Source: Burkholderiales bacterium
GTDB lineage: Bacteria; Pseudomonadota; Gammaproteobacteria; Burkholderiales; Burkholderiaceae_F
Assembly (NCBI GenBank): GCA_016716275.1
Contig: JADJWR010000002.1
Span: forward strand, 496,001 to 560,000
Length of the DNA stretch: 64,000 nucleotides
Reading direction: 5' to 3'
Shown here in pieces: positions 18,701 through 25,878 of this stretch. Positions within the stretch are counted from its first letter, which is position 1. Every line of letters begins with the position of its first letter. Both the position numbers and the translations under genes were made by a program. The notes under the pieces are model-generated. The model was given only the letters and a program-made list of their open reading frames with translations, was not told where the DNA came from and made no database searches.

Positions 18701-18721
18701 TCGGTTCGGATCGTCGGGCAT
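12779..18721 (-). CDS. uvrA: Double-length excinuclease UvrA (tandem fusion)
   Basis: Nucleotide excision repair damage-recognition ATPase, here about 1980 residues, roughly twice the usual 940-970. Two full UvrA units are fused, giving four Walker A motifs (GVSGSGKS at about residues 39, 745, 1131 and 1658) and matching SGGEAQRI or SGGEVQRI signatures. Zinc-binding CxxC pairs are present, for example CADCDIHYAEP with CDTCRGFG. ATG 18721 opens the protein (MPDDPNRTAARAIRIRG); the frame continues upstream into intergenic sequence. Three palindromic repeat elements are read through in frame, near residues 200-207, 450-500 and 1064-1085, the last in the linker between the units. Such fusions exist in some proteobacteria. 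A second normal uvrA elsewhere cannot be excluded. Confidence 0.92.
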   Translation of the reverse strand: MPDDPNRTAARAIRIRGARQNNLKNLDLDLPTGELIVVTGVSGSGKSSLVFDTLYAEGQRRYVETFSPYARQFLDRMDRPQVDSISGVPPAIAIDQTNPVRTSRSTVGTMTELNDHLKLLYARAGTLLCRGCGRPVARDTAGSIFETLTGRCAAAGDPRIVLTFPVRVPANFGEEEIRAHLEAQGYARVFGQRRTLAAGPSPARGEEGRKRGGRKEQDAAPELILDVIQDRLRLGNAERQRVIEALESALRFGGGRIDAQVLADDGALRATWKFSDDLHCADCDIHYAEPNPSTFSFNSPLGACDTCRGFGRVIGVDYGLVIPDERKTLREGAVKPWQTKSFADCQRDLVKLAPKFGVPLDTPWSLLAEEHRKWVMEGEPGFSGKWQTQWYGIRRFFAWLESKAYKMHVRVLLSRYRAYTPCTTCAGARLKPDALLWRVGAKADADAALLPHPPPGLPLEGGGGSTRPLDGRGGSSRPLDGEGGSYPPLQGEGKGGDGVRGGYRRYKPVSAGWSNEQLEAMPGLSIHDLMLLPIERVRTFFERISFTGVLDEATELLLEEVRARLKFLCDVGLGYLTLDRQSRTLSGGEVQRINLTTALGTSLVNTLFVLDEPSIGLHPRDMHRVIEVMQRLRSAGNSLVVVEHDPQVMLAADRMIDIGPGPGERGGRIVFNGTPAEIQAGDTLTGQYLSGRRQVELPLLTTGGYATRNVRPNTPRLLLEGAREHNLKNVSVELPLNHLVVITGVSGSGKSTLVADVLYPALAKAKGKSTESPGAYDRLLGDDWLADVAMVDQSPIGKTTRSNPASYVGAWDAIRQLFARTLLAQERGYTAGHFSFNAGDGRCPTCGGNGFEHVEMQFLSDVYLRCPDCDGKRFRPEVLQVQIERGGLKLSVADVLDLTVSEAVQSFAGQPEVIRGLQPLAEVGLEYVKLGQPVPTLSGGEAQRLKIAGFLAEAARSGITDVPIGSKLARKGSLLLFDEPTTGLHFDDVSRLMRALRKLLAAGHSLAIIEHNLDVIRSADWIIDLGPEGGDAGGEIVVVGTPRELMAHPTSHTGKALADYERKLGSESNFTDGGLAKRKFDSDPIFFEEPSGKYLAAVRRENAIEIRHAREHNLKGIDVSIPRDTFTVITGVSGSGKSTLAFDILFNEGQRRYLESLNAYARSIVQPAGKPDVDAIYGIPPTVAIEQRTSRGGRKSTVATMTEVYHFLRLLYMKLGVQHCPDCRVQVAPQSFDSIAASILREFRGRHIGVLAPLVVNRKGLYTDLARWARNKGYTHLRVDGEFIATSKWPRLDRFREHTIELPVGDLVVYSNDEAQLRELLATALEHGHGVVGVLSPLDRLQEALARGEPVRGLEQRVYSTRRACPSCGTSFAEPDPRMFSYNSKHGWCTECYGTGLALSGFDEQQTGEEVWWNAWYEGEEVRCPACDGQRLNRTALAVRWQGRSIAQLAAGSVAEARRLFGSLKLEGREAEIARDVLAEIGARLDFLQQVGLGYLALDRAAPTLSGGEAQRIRLAAQLGSNLQGVCYVLDEPTIGLHPRDNRILLDALATLRGRGNTLVVVEHDEDTIRRAEHVIDIGPGAGVRGGRVIAQGSVADLMASEESVTGQYLKSPLQHPPAPLRPVVAGTPRLHLRGANLHNLHNADAEIPLGRLTVVTGVSGSGKSTLARDVLLANLQRAVNADPRKKKFAGPWGGCNRIDGHELVDRVLEVDQTPIGKTPRSCPATYVGFWDAIRRLFADTAEARMRGYGASRFSFNTAGGRCEACEGQGLRTIEMNFLPDVKVLCDVCRGGRFNRETLGIQLRGRSAGDLLAMEIDDAVGFFAAHPSILRPLQLLQDVGLGYLTLGQPSPTLSGGEAQRIKLVTELSKVRLDEGLTRTGRAYRPPQTLYVLDEPTVGLSMHDVEKLVRVLHRLVDAGSTVVVIEHNLDVIAEADWVIDLGPEGGDGGGRVVAQCEPQRLRQLGSHTGQALQRFLSSHAA
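15469..15531. repeat. Inverted repeat of the GGGGTCAGAGTCGAATT type inside uvrA
   Basis: Perfect 20-base arms TGGGGTCAGAGTCGAATTTC (15469-15488) and its complement (15512-15531) are separated by 23 bases. Partly conserved AAAA-rich flanks extend both arms. This sequence resembles palindromes I recall near REP-associated tyrosine transposases (RAYTs) in proteobacteria. Here it is translated in the linker between the two UvrA units. Confidence 0.8.
17226..17372. repeat. 147-base compound palindromic element inside uvrA
   Basis: Outer 11-base arms ACCCCATCCCC (17226-17236) and GGGGATGGGGT (17362-17372) enclose about four hairpin-like units of the CCCCTTGAAGGGG type, the best being the 21-base palindrome at 17244-17264. 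The units are spaced about 36 bases apart. The element is exactly 49 codons long and encodes a Gly/Pro/Leu-rich loop in UvrA. It looks like an intergenic BIME-type array that landed in frame. Confidence 0.8.
18103..18123. repeat. Short palindrome in a low-complexity insert of uvrA
   Basis: CCTCGCC and GGCGAGG arms surround a 7-base loop. It lies within a stretch (about 18065-18150) that encodes a charged, Gly/Arg-rich insert (SPARGEEGRKRGGRKEQDA) not expected in UvrA. This resembles a third family of dispersed palindrome. Confidence 0.55.
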
Positions 18722-18955
18722 CGGCAGGAGAGGGCCGCGACCGGGAATCGCGCGGCGAACCACGTAGTCTAGGCGAGGCGTAGGAGGAGCCCACTGGCGG
18801 GCAGGCACGGGGCGGGCAAATCTTCGTCGGCCCCCGTTCTTGATCCCGATCAGAGAAGGCGACGGCACAAAGCCCCCCGCTCGCGGTCGGACGGTTGCCG
18901 CCCTGACGGTTTGTGCTAAACCGCTGCGCGTTTGCCTCTGCGGGCCCCGCCAAGA

Positions 18956-20125
18956 ATGAAGAATCCAACCGCAAATCCCTGGCCGCGCCGGCTGCTCGTT
19001 GCCGTGGCGGTGCTTGCCGCGGCCGCGACGCTGCTCTGGTGGCTCGGCCGTCCGAAGCCGATCGCCGTGGTGCTGACCGAGGTCGGCCGCGGCACCGTCG
19101 AGGCGACCGTCTCGAACACGCGCGCCGGCACGGTCGAAGCCTGCCAGCGCACCAAGCTGTCGACGATCGCCGGCGGCCGCATCGAAGTGATGGCGGTCAA
19201 GGAGGGAGACAAGGTCAGGAAGGGGCAACTGCTGATGCAGTTGTGGAACGAGGACCAGCAGGCGGAGCGGCGACTGGCCCAGGCCGCCCTGGAGACCGCG
19301 CGCAAGCGGGTGGTCGAGGCCTGCACGGTGGCCGACAACGCGGTGCGCGAGGCCGAGCGAAGGCACGACCTGTTCAAGCAGGGCTTCATATCCGAGAGCG
19401 CCTACGACGCGGCGCGGGTCGAGGCCGACGCGCGCAGCGCCGCCTGCACGACCGCCAGGACCGACGTCGCGCAGGCGCAGGCGCGCGTCGACCTGACCCG
19501 CGTGGTGCAGGGACGCACGGTGCTGATCGCGCCGTTCGACGGCACCGTGGCGAAGATCGTCGGCGAAGTCGGCGAGTACTCGACGCCGTCGCCGCCCGGG
19601 GTGGCCACACCGCCGGCGATCGACCTGATCGACGACTCCTGCCTCTACATCGAGGCGCCGATGGACGAGGTCGACGCGCCGAAGATCCGCGTCGGCCAGC
19701 CGGTGCGCATCACCCTCGACGCGTTGCCGAAGCGGTCGTTTCCCGGCAAGGTCAGGCGCATCGCGCCGTACGTGTCGGCGGTCGAGAAGCAGGCGCGCAC
19801 GGTCGACATCGAGGCGACCTTCGACGACCCGGCGTCGGCCGGCCGGCTGCTGGTCGGCTACAGCGCCGATGTCGAGGTCATTCTCGAGGTCCGCCCGGAC
19901 ACGCTGCGCGTGCCGACCGCGGCGCTGCTCGAGGGCGGCCGCGTGCTGCTGCTCGAGCAGGGCAAGCTCGCCGAGCGCAGGGTGAAGACGGGGCTCGCCA
20001 ACTGGGAATACACCGAGATCGTCGACGGGCTGGCGGCGGGCGACCGGATCGTCACCTCGCTCGAGCGCGAGGGCGTCAAGGCCGGCGCCGCGGCAGTGGC
20101 GGAAACGGGCGGCCAGGGCAAGTGA
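18956..20125 (+). CDS. HlyD/MacA-type membrane fusion protein
   Basis: A 389-residue periplasmic adaptor of an ABC efflux pump. It has one N-terminal membrane segment (RRLLVAVAVLAAAATLLWWLG), a biotinyl-lipoyl half motif (GGRIEVMAVKEGDKVRKGQLL), an alpha-helical hairpin rich in Ala, Glu and Arg (about residues 90-180), and beta-barrel and C-terminal membrane-proximal domains. The ATG at 18956 gives the signal anchor; an upstream ATG at 18932 is less likely. It is the first gene of a four-gene operon and overlaps the ATPase start by four bases (GTGA). No TolC-like outer-membrane gene is nearby, so the pump probably borrows one. Confidence 0.9.
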   Translation: MKNPTANPWPRRLLVAVAVLAAAATLLWWLGRPKPIAVVLTEVGRGTVEATVSNTRAGTVEACQRTKLSTIAGGRIEVMAVKEGDKVRKGQLLMQLWNEDQQAERRLAQAALETARKRVVEACTVADNAVREAERRHDLFKQGFISESAYDAARVEADARSAACTTARTDVAQAQARVDLTRVVQGRTVLIAPFDGTVAKIVGEVGEYSTPSPPGVATPPAIDLIDDSCLYIEAPMDEVDAPKIRVGQPVRITLDALPKRSFPGKVRRIAPYVSAVEKQARTVDIEATFDDPASAGRLLVGYSADVEVILEVRPDTLRVPTAALLEGGRVLLLEQGKLAERRVKTGLANWEYTEIVDGLAAGDRIVTSLEREGVKAGAAAVAETGGQGK

Positions 20126-20844
20126 ACGAGCGGCCGAAAGGCGCCGGCCCGCAGATCGAGCTGGCGGGAATCGAGCGGGTCTTCCATCTCGGCGACAGCG
20201 CGGTGCACGCGCTGGCCGGCATCGACCTGGCGATCGACGCCGGCGAATACCTGTCGGTGATGGGCCCGTCGGGCTCGGGCAAGTCGACCCTGCTGAACGT
20301 GCTCGGCCTGCTCGATTCGCCCAACGGCGGCACCTACCTTCTGGAAGGGCGCGACGTGACGACGCTGTCGCCGGCCGAGCAGGCGCGCGTGCGCAGCCGC
20401 CGCATCGGCTTCGTCTTCCAGAGCTTCCACCTGGTGCCGCGGCTGACCGCGGCGGAGAACATCGCGCTGCCGATGATGCTCGCCGGCATCCCCGCCGCGG
20501 AACGCGCGCCGCGGGTCGAGAAGGCGCTGGCCGACTTCGGCCTAACCGACCGCGCGCGGCACAAGCCGGACGAACTGTCCGGCGGCCAGCGCCAGCGGGT
20601 GGCGATCGCCCGCGCCACCGTGATGCAGCCGGCGATGCTGCTGGCCGACGAGCCGACCGGCAACCTCGACCGCGCCACCGGCGAGGAGGTGATGCGCCTG
20701 CTCGAGGACCTGCACGAGCGCGGCGTCACGCTGATCATGGTGACGCACGACCAGGCGCTCGGCGACCGCGCGCACCGGCGCATCTACATGGAAGACGGCG
20801 CGGTCAGGCGCGATTCGGGGCGCGGCAGCGGACGCGAGGCCTGA
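20122..20844 (+). CDS. ABC transporter ATP-binding protein, MacB/LolD type
   Basis: A 240-residue ATPase. Walker A is MGPSGSGKSTLLN, the Q-loop is FVFQSFHLVPRLTAAENIALP, the signature is LSGGQRQRVAIARA, Walker B is MLLADEPTGNLD and the H-loop is MVTHDQ. This signature is typical of the MacB/LolD/FtsE subfamily. The GTG start at 20122 overlaps the adaptor stop, and the stop overlaps the next ATG (TGATG), so all are translationally coupled. It powers a mechanotransmission-type exporter together with the two FtsX-fold subunits downstream. Confidence 0.93.
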   Translation: MNERPKGAGPQIELAGIERVFHLGDSAVHALAGIDLAIDAGEYLSVMGPSGSGKSTLLNVLGLLDSPNGGTYLLEGRDVTTLSPAEQARVRSRRIGFVFQSFHLVPRLTAAENIALPMMLAGIPAAERAPRVEKALADFGLTDRARHKPDELSGGQRQRVAIARATVMQPAMLLADEPTGNLDRATGEEVMRLLEDLHERGVTLIMVTHDQALGDRAHRRIYMEDGAVRRDSGRGSGREA

Positions 20845-22052
20845 TGCGCACGCGCGACGTCTTCGCCTCGGCTTTCGGTGCCGCCGCCAGCAACCCGCTG
20901 CGCACCTTCCTGCTGACGCTGGCGATGGCCATCGGCGTGGCGGCGGTCGTCGTGCTCACCGCGCTCGGCGACGGCGCGCGCCGCTACGTGGTGCGCGAGT
21001 TCACCTCGATCGGCTCCAACCTGGTGATCGTGCTGCCTGGACGCACCGCCACCGGCGGCGTCAATCCGGCCAGCGCCGTCACCACCACGCCGCGCGACCT
21101 GACGATCGCCGATGCGCAGGCGCTGACGCGGCTGCCGGCGGCGCTGCGCGTGGCGCCGATCCTGGTCGGTACCTCGGAGCTGAGCGTCGGCGGCCGATTG
21201 CGCGACACGATGGTGCTCGGCGCCACCGCCGAGCTGCTCGAGGTGCGCCGCTTCACGCTGGCGCAGGGCCGCTTCCTGCCGGTCGACGACTGGGACCGCG
21301 GCGCGCCGGTGATGGTGATCGGCGCCAGGCTGCGCGCCGAGCTGTTCGGCGCCGAGCCGCCGGTCGGCCAGTTCGTGCGCATCGGCGACCGGCGCTTCCG
21401 CATCGTCGGCGTGCTGGCGGCGACCGGCAGCGGCCTGGGGATGAACACCGACGAGCTGGCGATCGTGCCGGTGGCGCTGGCGCAGGCGATGTTCAACACC
21501 GGCACGCTGTTCCGCATCCTGATCGAGGCACGCGGCCGCACGGCGATCGAGCCGGCCAAGCGGCAGGCAACGGAACTGCTCAAGCAGCGCCACGGCGGCG
21601 AGGAGGACGTGACGGTGATCACGCAGGACGCGATCCTCGCCACCTTCGACCGCCTGCTCGGCACGCTGACCCTCGGCGTGGCCGGCATCGCGGCGATCAG
21701 CCTGGCGGTGGCCGGCATCCTGGTGATGAACGTGATGCTGGTGTCGGTCACCCAGCGGCGCGCCGAGATCGGCCTGATGAAGGCGCTCGGCGGCAGTGGC
21801 GGCACGATCCGCCTGCTGTTCCTGGTCGAGGCGGCGCTGCTGTCGCTGGGCGGCAGCGTGGCCGGCTACGCGCTCGGTCATGTCGGCGCGTGGCTGATCC
21901 GCAGCCTGTATCCGACGCTGCCCGCCTTTCCGCCCGACTGGGCGGTGCTTGCCGCGCTGGGCACGGCGCTCGTCACCGGCATCCTGTTCGGCGTCATGCC
22001 GGCGCGCCGCGCCGCGGCGCTCGATCCCGTGCTCGCGCTGGCCCGCCGATGA
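20844..22052 (+). CDS. MacB/FtsX-type ABC transporter permease, first subunit
   Basis: A 402-residue permease with one N-terminal membrane helix (LRTFLLTLAMAIGVAAVVVLTALG), a large periplasmic MacB_PCD domain, and three C-terminal FtsX helices (GVAGIAAISLAVAGILVMNVML and onward). The phrase VTQRRAEIGLMKALGGSGG marks the coupling helix. It overlaps the next gene by ATGA. Because the following gene is a paralogue, the transporter is likely a heterodimer rather than the homodimer seen for MacB. Confidence 0.92.
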   Translation: MRTRDVFASAFGAAASNPLRTFLLTLAMAIGVAAVVVLTALGDGARRYVVREFTSIGSNLVIVLPGRTATGGVNPASAVTTTPRDLTIADAQALTRLPAALRVAPILVGTSELSVGGRLRDTMVLGATAELLEVRRFTLAQGRFLPVDDWDRGAPVMVIGARLRAELFGAEPPVGQFVRIGDRRFRIVGVLAATGSGLGMNTDELAIVPVALAQAMFNTGTLFRILIEARGRTAIEPAKRQATELLKQRHGGEEDVTVITQDAILATFDRLLGTLTLGVAGIAAISLAVAGILVMNVMLVSVTQRRAEIGLMKALGGSGGTIRLLFLVEAALLSLGGSVAGYALGHVGAWLIRSLYPTLPAFPPDWAVLAALGTALVTGILFGVMPARRAAALDPVLALARR

Positions 22053-23251
22053 TCGTCCGCGACTCGGTCCTGCTCGCCCTGCGCGCCATCACCGCGCACC
22101 GGCTGCGCAGCTTCCTGACCCTGGCCGGCATCGGCGTCGGCATCGCGGCGGTGATCCTGCTCACCTCGATCGGCGAGGGCATCCACCGCTACATGCTGAG
22201 CGAGTTCTCGCAGTTCGGCACCAACGTGATCGGCATCGCGCCGGGCAAGGTCAAGGTCGGCGGCGGCCCGCCGTCCGGGTTGCCGACGTCGGTGCGGCCG
22301 CTGACCATCGACGACGCGGAGGCGCTGCAGCGGGTGCCGAACGTGGTCGGCGTCGTGCCGACGGCCTGGGGCAATGCCGAAGTCGCCTACGGCGGGCGGA
22401 CCCGGCGCACGAGCGTCTACGGGGTCGGCAGCGCCGCCAGCCTGGCGTTCAACATGAACGTGCGCATCGGCCAGTTCCTGCCGCCCGAGGAGCCGGCGCA
22501 GGCGCGCGCGCTGGTGGTGCTCGGCTCGACGCTGAAGCGCGAACTGTTCGGCGCCGAGAACGCGCTCGGCGCCAAGGTGCGCATCGGCGGCCTGCAGTTC
22601 CGCGTCATCGGCGTGCTCGAATCGAAGGGGCAGTTCATCGGCATCGACCTGGACGACACCGCCTTCATCCCGGCGGCACGCGCGCTGGAGCTGTTCAACC
22701 GCGAGGGCCTGTCGGAGATCAACCTGTCGTACCGCGAGGGCGCCGCGGTGGCGCCGGTGGTGCAGGAGGTCAAGCGGGTCCTCGCCGCGCGCCACGGGCG
22801 CGAGGACTTCACCGTCACCACGCAGGAGGAGATGCTGCGCACGCTGTCGAACATCCTCGACATCCTGACGATGGCGGTGGCGGCGCTGGGCAGCATCTCG
22901 CTGCTGGTGGGCTCGGTCGGCATCGTCACCATCATGACCATCGCGGTGGCCGAGCGGACCAACGAGGTCGGCCTGATGGTGGCCCTCGGCGCGCAGCGGT
23001 GGACGATCCTCGGCCTGTTCCTCGGCGAGGCGGTGGTGCTGGCGGTGCTCGGCGGGCTGCTGGGGCTGGCGGCGGGGCTCGGCCTGGCGCAGGTGCTGCG
23101 CCTGGCAGTGCCCGCATTGCCGGTGCAGACGCCCTACCTCTATGCGGCGCTGGCGGTGGCGGTCAGCGCACTGATCGGCCTGGTGGCCGGCGTGGCTCCG
23201 GCGCTGCGCGCCGCGCGGCTGGATCCGGTCGAGGCGCTGCGGGCGGAGTAG
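22049..23251 (+). CDS. MacB/FtsX-type ABC transporter permease, second subunit
   Basis: A 400-residue paralogue of the preceding permease with the same layout: an N-terminal helix (LRSFLTLAGIGVGIAAVILLTSIG), a periplasmic domain, three C-terminal helices and a coupling segment VAERTNEVGLMVALGAQ. The ATG at 22049 overlaps the previous stop (ATGA), so the longer upstream frame is ignored. It ends the operon 22 bases before a convergent acyl-CoA dehydrogenase. Substrate could be an antimicrobial, a lipoprotein or a peptide; the sequence does not say which. Confidence 0.92.
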   Translation: MIVRDSVLLALRAITAHRLRSFLTLAGIGVGIAAVILLTSIGEGIHRYMLSEFSQFGTNVIGIAPGKVKVGGGPPSGLPTSVRPLTIDDAEALQRVPNVVGVVPTAWGNAEVAYGGRTRRTSVYGVGSAASLAFNMNVRIGQFLPPEEPAQARALVVLGSTLKRELFGAENALGAKVRIGGLQFRVIGVLESKGQFIGIDLDDTAFIPAARALELFNREGLSEINLSYREGAAVAPVVQEVKRVLAARHGREDFTVTTQEEMLRTLSNILDILTMAVAALGSISLLVGSVGIVTIMTIAVAERTNEVGLMVALGAQRWTILGLFLGEAVVLAVLGGLLGLAAGLGLAQVLRLAVPALPVQTPYLYAALAVAVSALIGLVAGVAPALRAARLDPVEALRAE

Positions 23252-23273
23252 GCGGCGGCAGTTCCAGCTGCGC

Positions 23274-24953
23274 TCAAACCCGCGGCGTGGCGCGGCCGAT
23301 GATCGCCGCGCAGTCGGCCGCGCGGTCGAGCACACCGAAGTTGTGCTGCCCGGCGCTGCCTAGCCGCGAGGCGCAGAACGCATCGGCGACGAAGGCCGGC
23401 GCGTGGCGCACCAGCAGGCTCGCCTGCAGCGCCAGCGCCATCCGGTCGACCAGGTCGCGGGCGCGGTATTCCAGGTCGGCTTGATCGGCGAAGTCGCGCT
23501 GCAGCGCGCCGGCAGCGCGATCGAGCAGTGCGTTGCCGCCGCGGGCCAGCGCGAGTTCGGCAAAGAAAGCCCCGATCGCCGCCGGCGACTTGCGCAGCAC
23601 GCGCAGCACGTCGAGGCACTGCACGTTGCCGCTGCCTTCCCAGATCGCGTTGACCGGCGACTCGCGGAACAGGCGGGGGAAGGGGCCGTCCTCCATCACG
23701 CCGCTGCCGCCGATGCACTCCATCGCCTCGTAGGTGAGGCCCGGTGTGCGCTTGCAGATCCAGTACTTGCCGACCGTCGTGAGCACGCGCACCAGCAGGT
23801 CCTCGCGCTCCTCAGTGCGGGAGTCGAGCGCGCGCGCCACCCGCATCGCCAGCGCCAGCGAGCCTTCGTGCTCCAGCACCAGGTCGGCCAGCACGTTCAT
23901 CATCAGCGGCTGGCGGTTCAGCAGCCTGCCGAAGGCCGAGCGCAGCGCGCAGTGGTGCAGCGCCTGTGCCACCGCAGCGCGCTGCCCGGCGGCGGAGCCG
24001 ACCATGCAGTCGAAGCGGGTCATCGCCACCATCTCGATGATCGTGCGCACGCCGCGTCCTTCCTCGCCGACCATCCAGGCCAGCGTGCCGCGCAGCTCGG
24101 TCTCGCTCGACGCGTTGGAGACGTTGCCCATCTTGCGCTTCAGTCGCAGCACCTGCAGCGGGTTCCTGCTGCCGTCCGGCCGCCAGCGCGGCAGCAGGAA
24201 GCAGGACAGACCGCCGGGGGCCTGCGCGAGGACCAGGAAGGCGTCGCTCATCGGCGCCGAGACGAAGTACTTGTGGCCGACCAGTTCATACGGCGTGCCG
24301 GGACCGCCGGGGCCGATCGGCGTGGCGCGGGTGGTGTTGGCGCGCACGTCCGAGCCGCCCTGCTTCTCGGTCATCGCCATGCCGATCGTCACGCCGCTCT
24401 TGCCGGCGTCGGGCACGTTGCGCGGGTCGTAGACGCGGGCGGTGATCCTCGGCTCCCACAGCCGCGCCAGTTCCGGCGTGGTGCGCAGCGACGGCACGGC
24501 GGCGAAGGTCATCGTCACCGGGCAGCCGTGGCCGGCCTCGACCTGCGTGTGCAGGTAGCAGCGCGCCGCGCGGGCGACGTGCGCGCCCGGCCCCGGCTCG
24601 GTCCACGGCGACGAATGCAGGCCGTGCTCGATCGCCGTGGTCATCAGCGCGTGGTAGGCGGGATGGAAGCGCACCAGGTCGACGCGGTTGCCGAAGCGAT
24701 CGTGCGTGTCGAGTTCGGGCGGGTGGCGGTTGGCCGCCACCCCCAGTTCGATGTACCCGGCGGCGCCGACCATCCGGCCGAAGCCGGCGAGCGACTCGTC
24801 GTCGGCGGCCGCGCCTTCGCGGCGCACCGCTTCGCGCAGCGCGGCGTCCTCCAGGTAGGGGTTGTAGTCGGCCAGTTCACGCGCGACGTTGACGACCTCG
24901 TGCGTCTCGGCGAGGAACAGGGTCGATTTCGACATCGTCTCGGGAGCGTTCAT
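23274..24953 (-). CDS. Acyl-CoA dehydrogenase, AidB/isovaleryl-CoA type
   Basis: A 559-residue flavoenzyme of the longer AidB-like acyl-CoA dehydrogenase branch, which oxidises acyl-CoA at the alpha-beta bond. Visible marks are MAMTEKQGGSDVRANTTRA, a conserved FAD/substrate loop, and YEAMECIGGSGVMEDGPFPR with NAIWEGSGNVQCLDVLR near the C-terminus. The ATG at 24953 has GGAGG nine bases upstream and overlaps the PaaX stop (ATGA), so the two genes are translationally coupled. AidB proteins have also been linked to DNA alkylation stress. With a PaaX regulator, a catabolic role is the simpler reading. Confidence 0.9.
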   Translation of the reverse strand: MNAPETMSKSTLFLAETHEVVNVARELADYNPYLEDAALREAVRREGAAADDESLAGFGRMVGAAGYIELGVAANRHPPELDTHDRFGNRVDLVRFHPAYHALMTTAIEHGLHSSPWTEPGPGAHVARAARCYLHTQVEAGHGCPVTMTFAAVPSLRTTPELARLWEPRITARVYDPRNVPDAGKSGVTIGMAMTEKQGGSDVRANTTRATPIGPGGPGTPYELVGHKYFVSAPMSDAFLVLAQAPGGLSCFLLPRWRPDGSRNPLQVLRLKRKMGNVSNASSETELRGTLAWMVGEEGRGVRTIIEMVAMTRFDCMVGSAAGQRAAVAQALHHCALRSAFGRLLNRQPLMMNVLADLVLEHEGSLALAMRVARALDSRTEEREDLLVRVLTTVGKYWICKRTPGLTYEAMECIGGSGVMEDGPFPRLFRESPVNAIWEGSGNVQCLDVLRVLRKSPAAIGAFFAELALARGGNALLDRAAGALQRDFADQADLEYRARDLVDRMALALQASLLVRHAPAFVADAFCASRLGSAGQHNFGVLDRAADCAAIIGRATPRV

Positions 24954-25795
24954 CGGCGTGCCTCCATGGCGGTGCGGGCAGCGGCGCGCGGCACCTGACG
25001 GTGGCGCGTGGCGGGGGTGTCGGCCAGAAAGTCCTTCCAGATCGCCTGTCCGGCGGCGTCGAAGCGGATCACCGCGTCGACGAAGGCGGCACGCGCCTGC
25101 TCGTCGACCAGCGGCGACGGCAGCAGCGGGTCGAACACCAGTTGCCTGATCGCCTGGTCGCCGAGCAGGAACGACTCGCGCGCCGCGTCGTCGAGGTCCA
25201 GCCGGTGCGCTCCCGCCAGCCAGCGCTCGAGCCGTGCGAGGGTGCTGCGGTAGCCGCGCGCCAGCGCCCGGCCGTCCCAAAGCGAGCGGGCGCGCCGTTC
25301 GTCGTCGGCATGGAAACCGCCCGCCCGGAAGACGGTCGCCTCGCGGTCGAGACCGAGCCTCGTCAACCGCTCGCGCACCGCGCCGACGCCGCCGGCCAGG
25401 TTGTCGGGGCGCACCGGCAGGCCGCGCTCGAGTTCGCGCAGGCCGAGCAGGCCGAGCGCGCGGTCACGCGCGCGCAGCGCCACCCGGTCGCTGCGACCGA
25501 GCGCGCCGACGTGCACGGCGATCCAGTCGCCGCGCCACTCGCGCGTGCGCGCCTTCGCGTCGCGCCAGGCGGCGACTTCGGCGGCGAGGGTCGAGGCCTG
25601 GCGACCCAGGCGGTAGGCGCCGCGCTGCACCGGCTCGACCAGGCCGGCGGCGGCCAGTCGCGCCAGCGCCACCCGCACGCCGCTGGCCGGGATGCCGAAC
25701 AGCGCGCAGGCGCGCACGGCTTCGCGCGCGGTGAGCGGCGCGCCGCCGGCGCCGAGCAGCAGCCTGAGGATCAGTTGGCGGGGACGGGGAACCAT
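24950..25795 (-). CDS. PaaX family transcriptional regulator
   Basis: A 281-residue GntR-like repressor of the PaaX family, whose best-known member responds to phenylacetyl-CoA. The N-terminal winged helix (LILRLLLGAGGAPLTAREAV then RVALARLAAAGLVEPVQRGAYRL) is followed by the central PaaX domain (WRGDWIAVHVGALGRSDRVALR) and the C-terminal domain ending near FDPLLPSPLVDEQARAAF. It is co-transcribed with the downstream AidB-like gene and divergent from another acyl-CoA dehydrogenase across 83 bases. It probably controls both. No other phenylacetate genes are visible, so the effector may be a different acyl-CoA. Confidence 0.92.
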   Translation of the reverse strand: MVPRPRQLILRLLLGAGGAPLTAREAVRACALFGIPASGVRVALARLAAAGLVEPVQRGAYRLGRQASTLAAEVAAWRDAKARTREWRGDWIAVHVGALGRSDRVALRARDRALGLLGLRELERGLPVRPDNLAGGVGAVRERLTRLGLDREATVFRAGGFHADDERRARSLWDGRALARGYRSTLARLERWLAGAHRLDLDDAARESFLLGDQAIRQLVFDPLLPSPLVDEQARAAFVDAVIRFDAAGQAIWKDFLADTPATRHRQVPRAAARTAMEARR

Positions 25796-25878
25796 CGTTT
25801 CCGGTAGGCTACATCATCGAGCAATTCATGTCGTCACGTGTAATGCATGGCGACCACCGATGGCGCAGGGAGACAGAC

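Noticed and set aside
18722..19366. Upstream extension of uvrA to about 2195 residues
   Set aside because: The added part runs through the divergent promoter region and the start of the membrane fusion gene and is unlike UvrA. The ATG at 18721 fits the family start.
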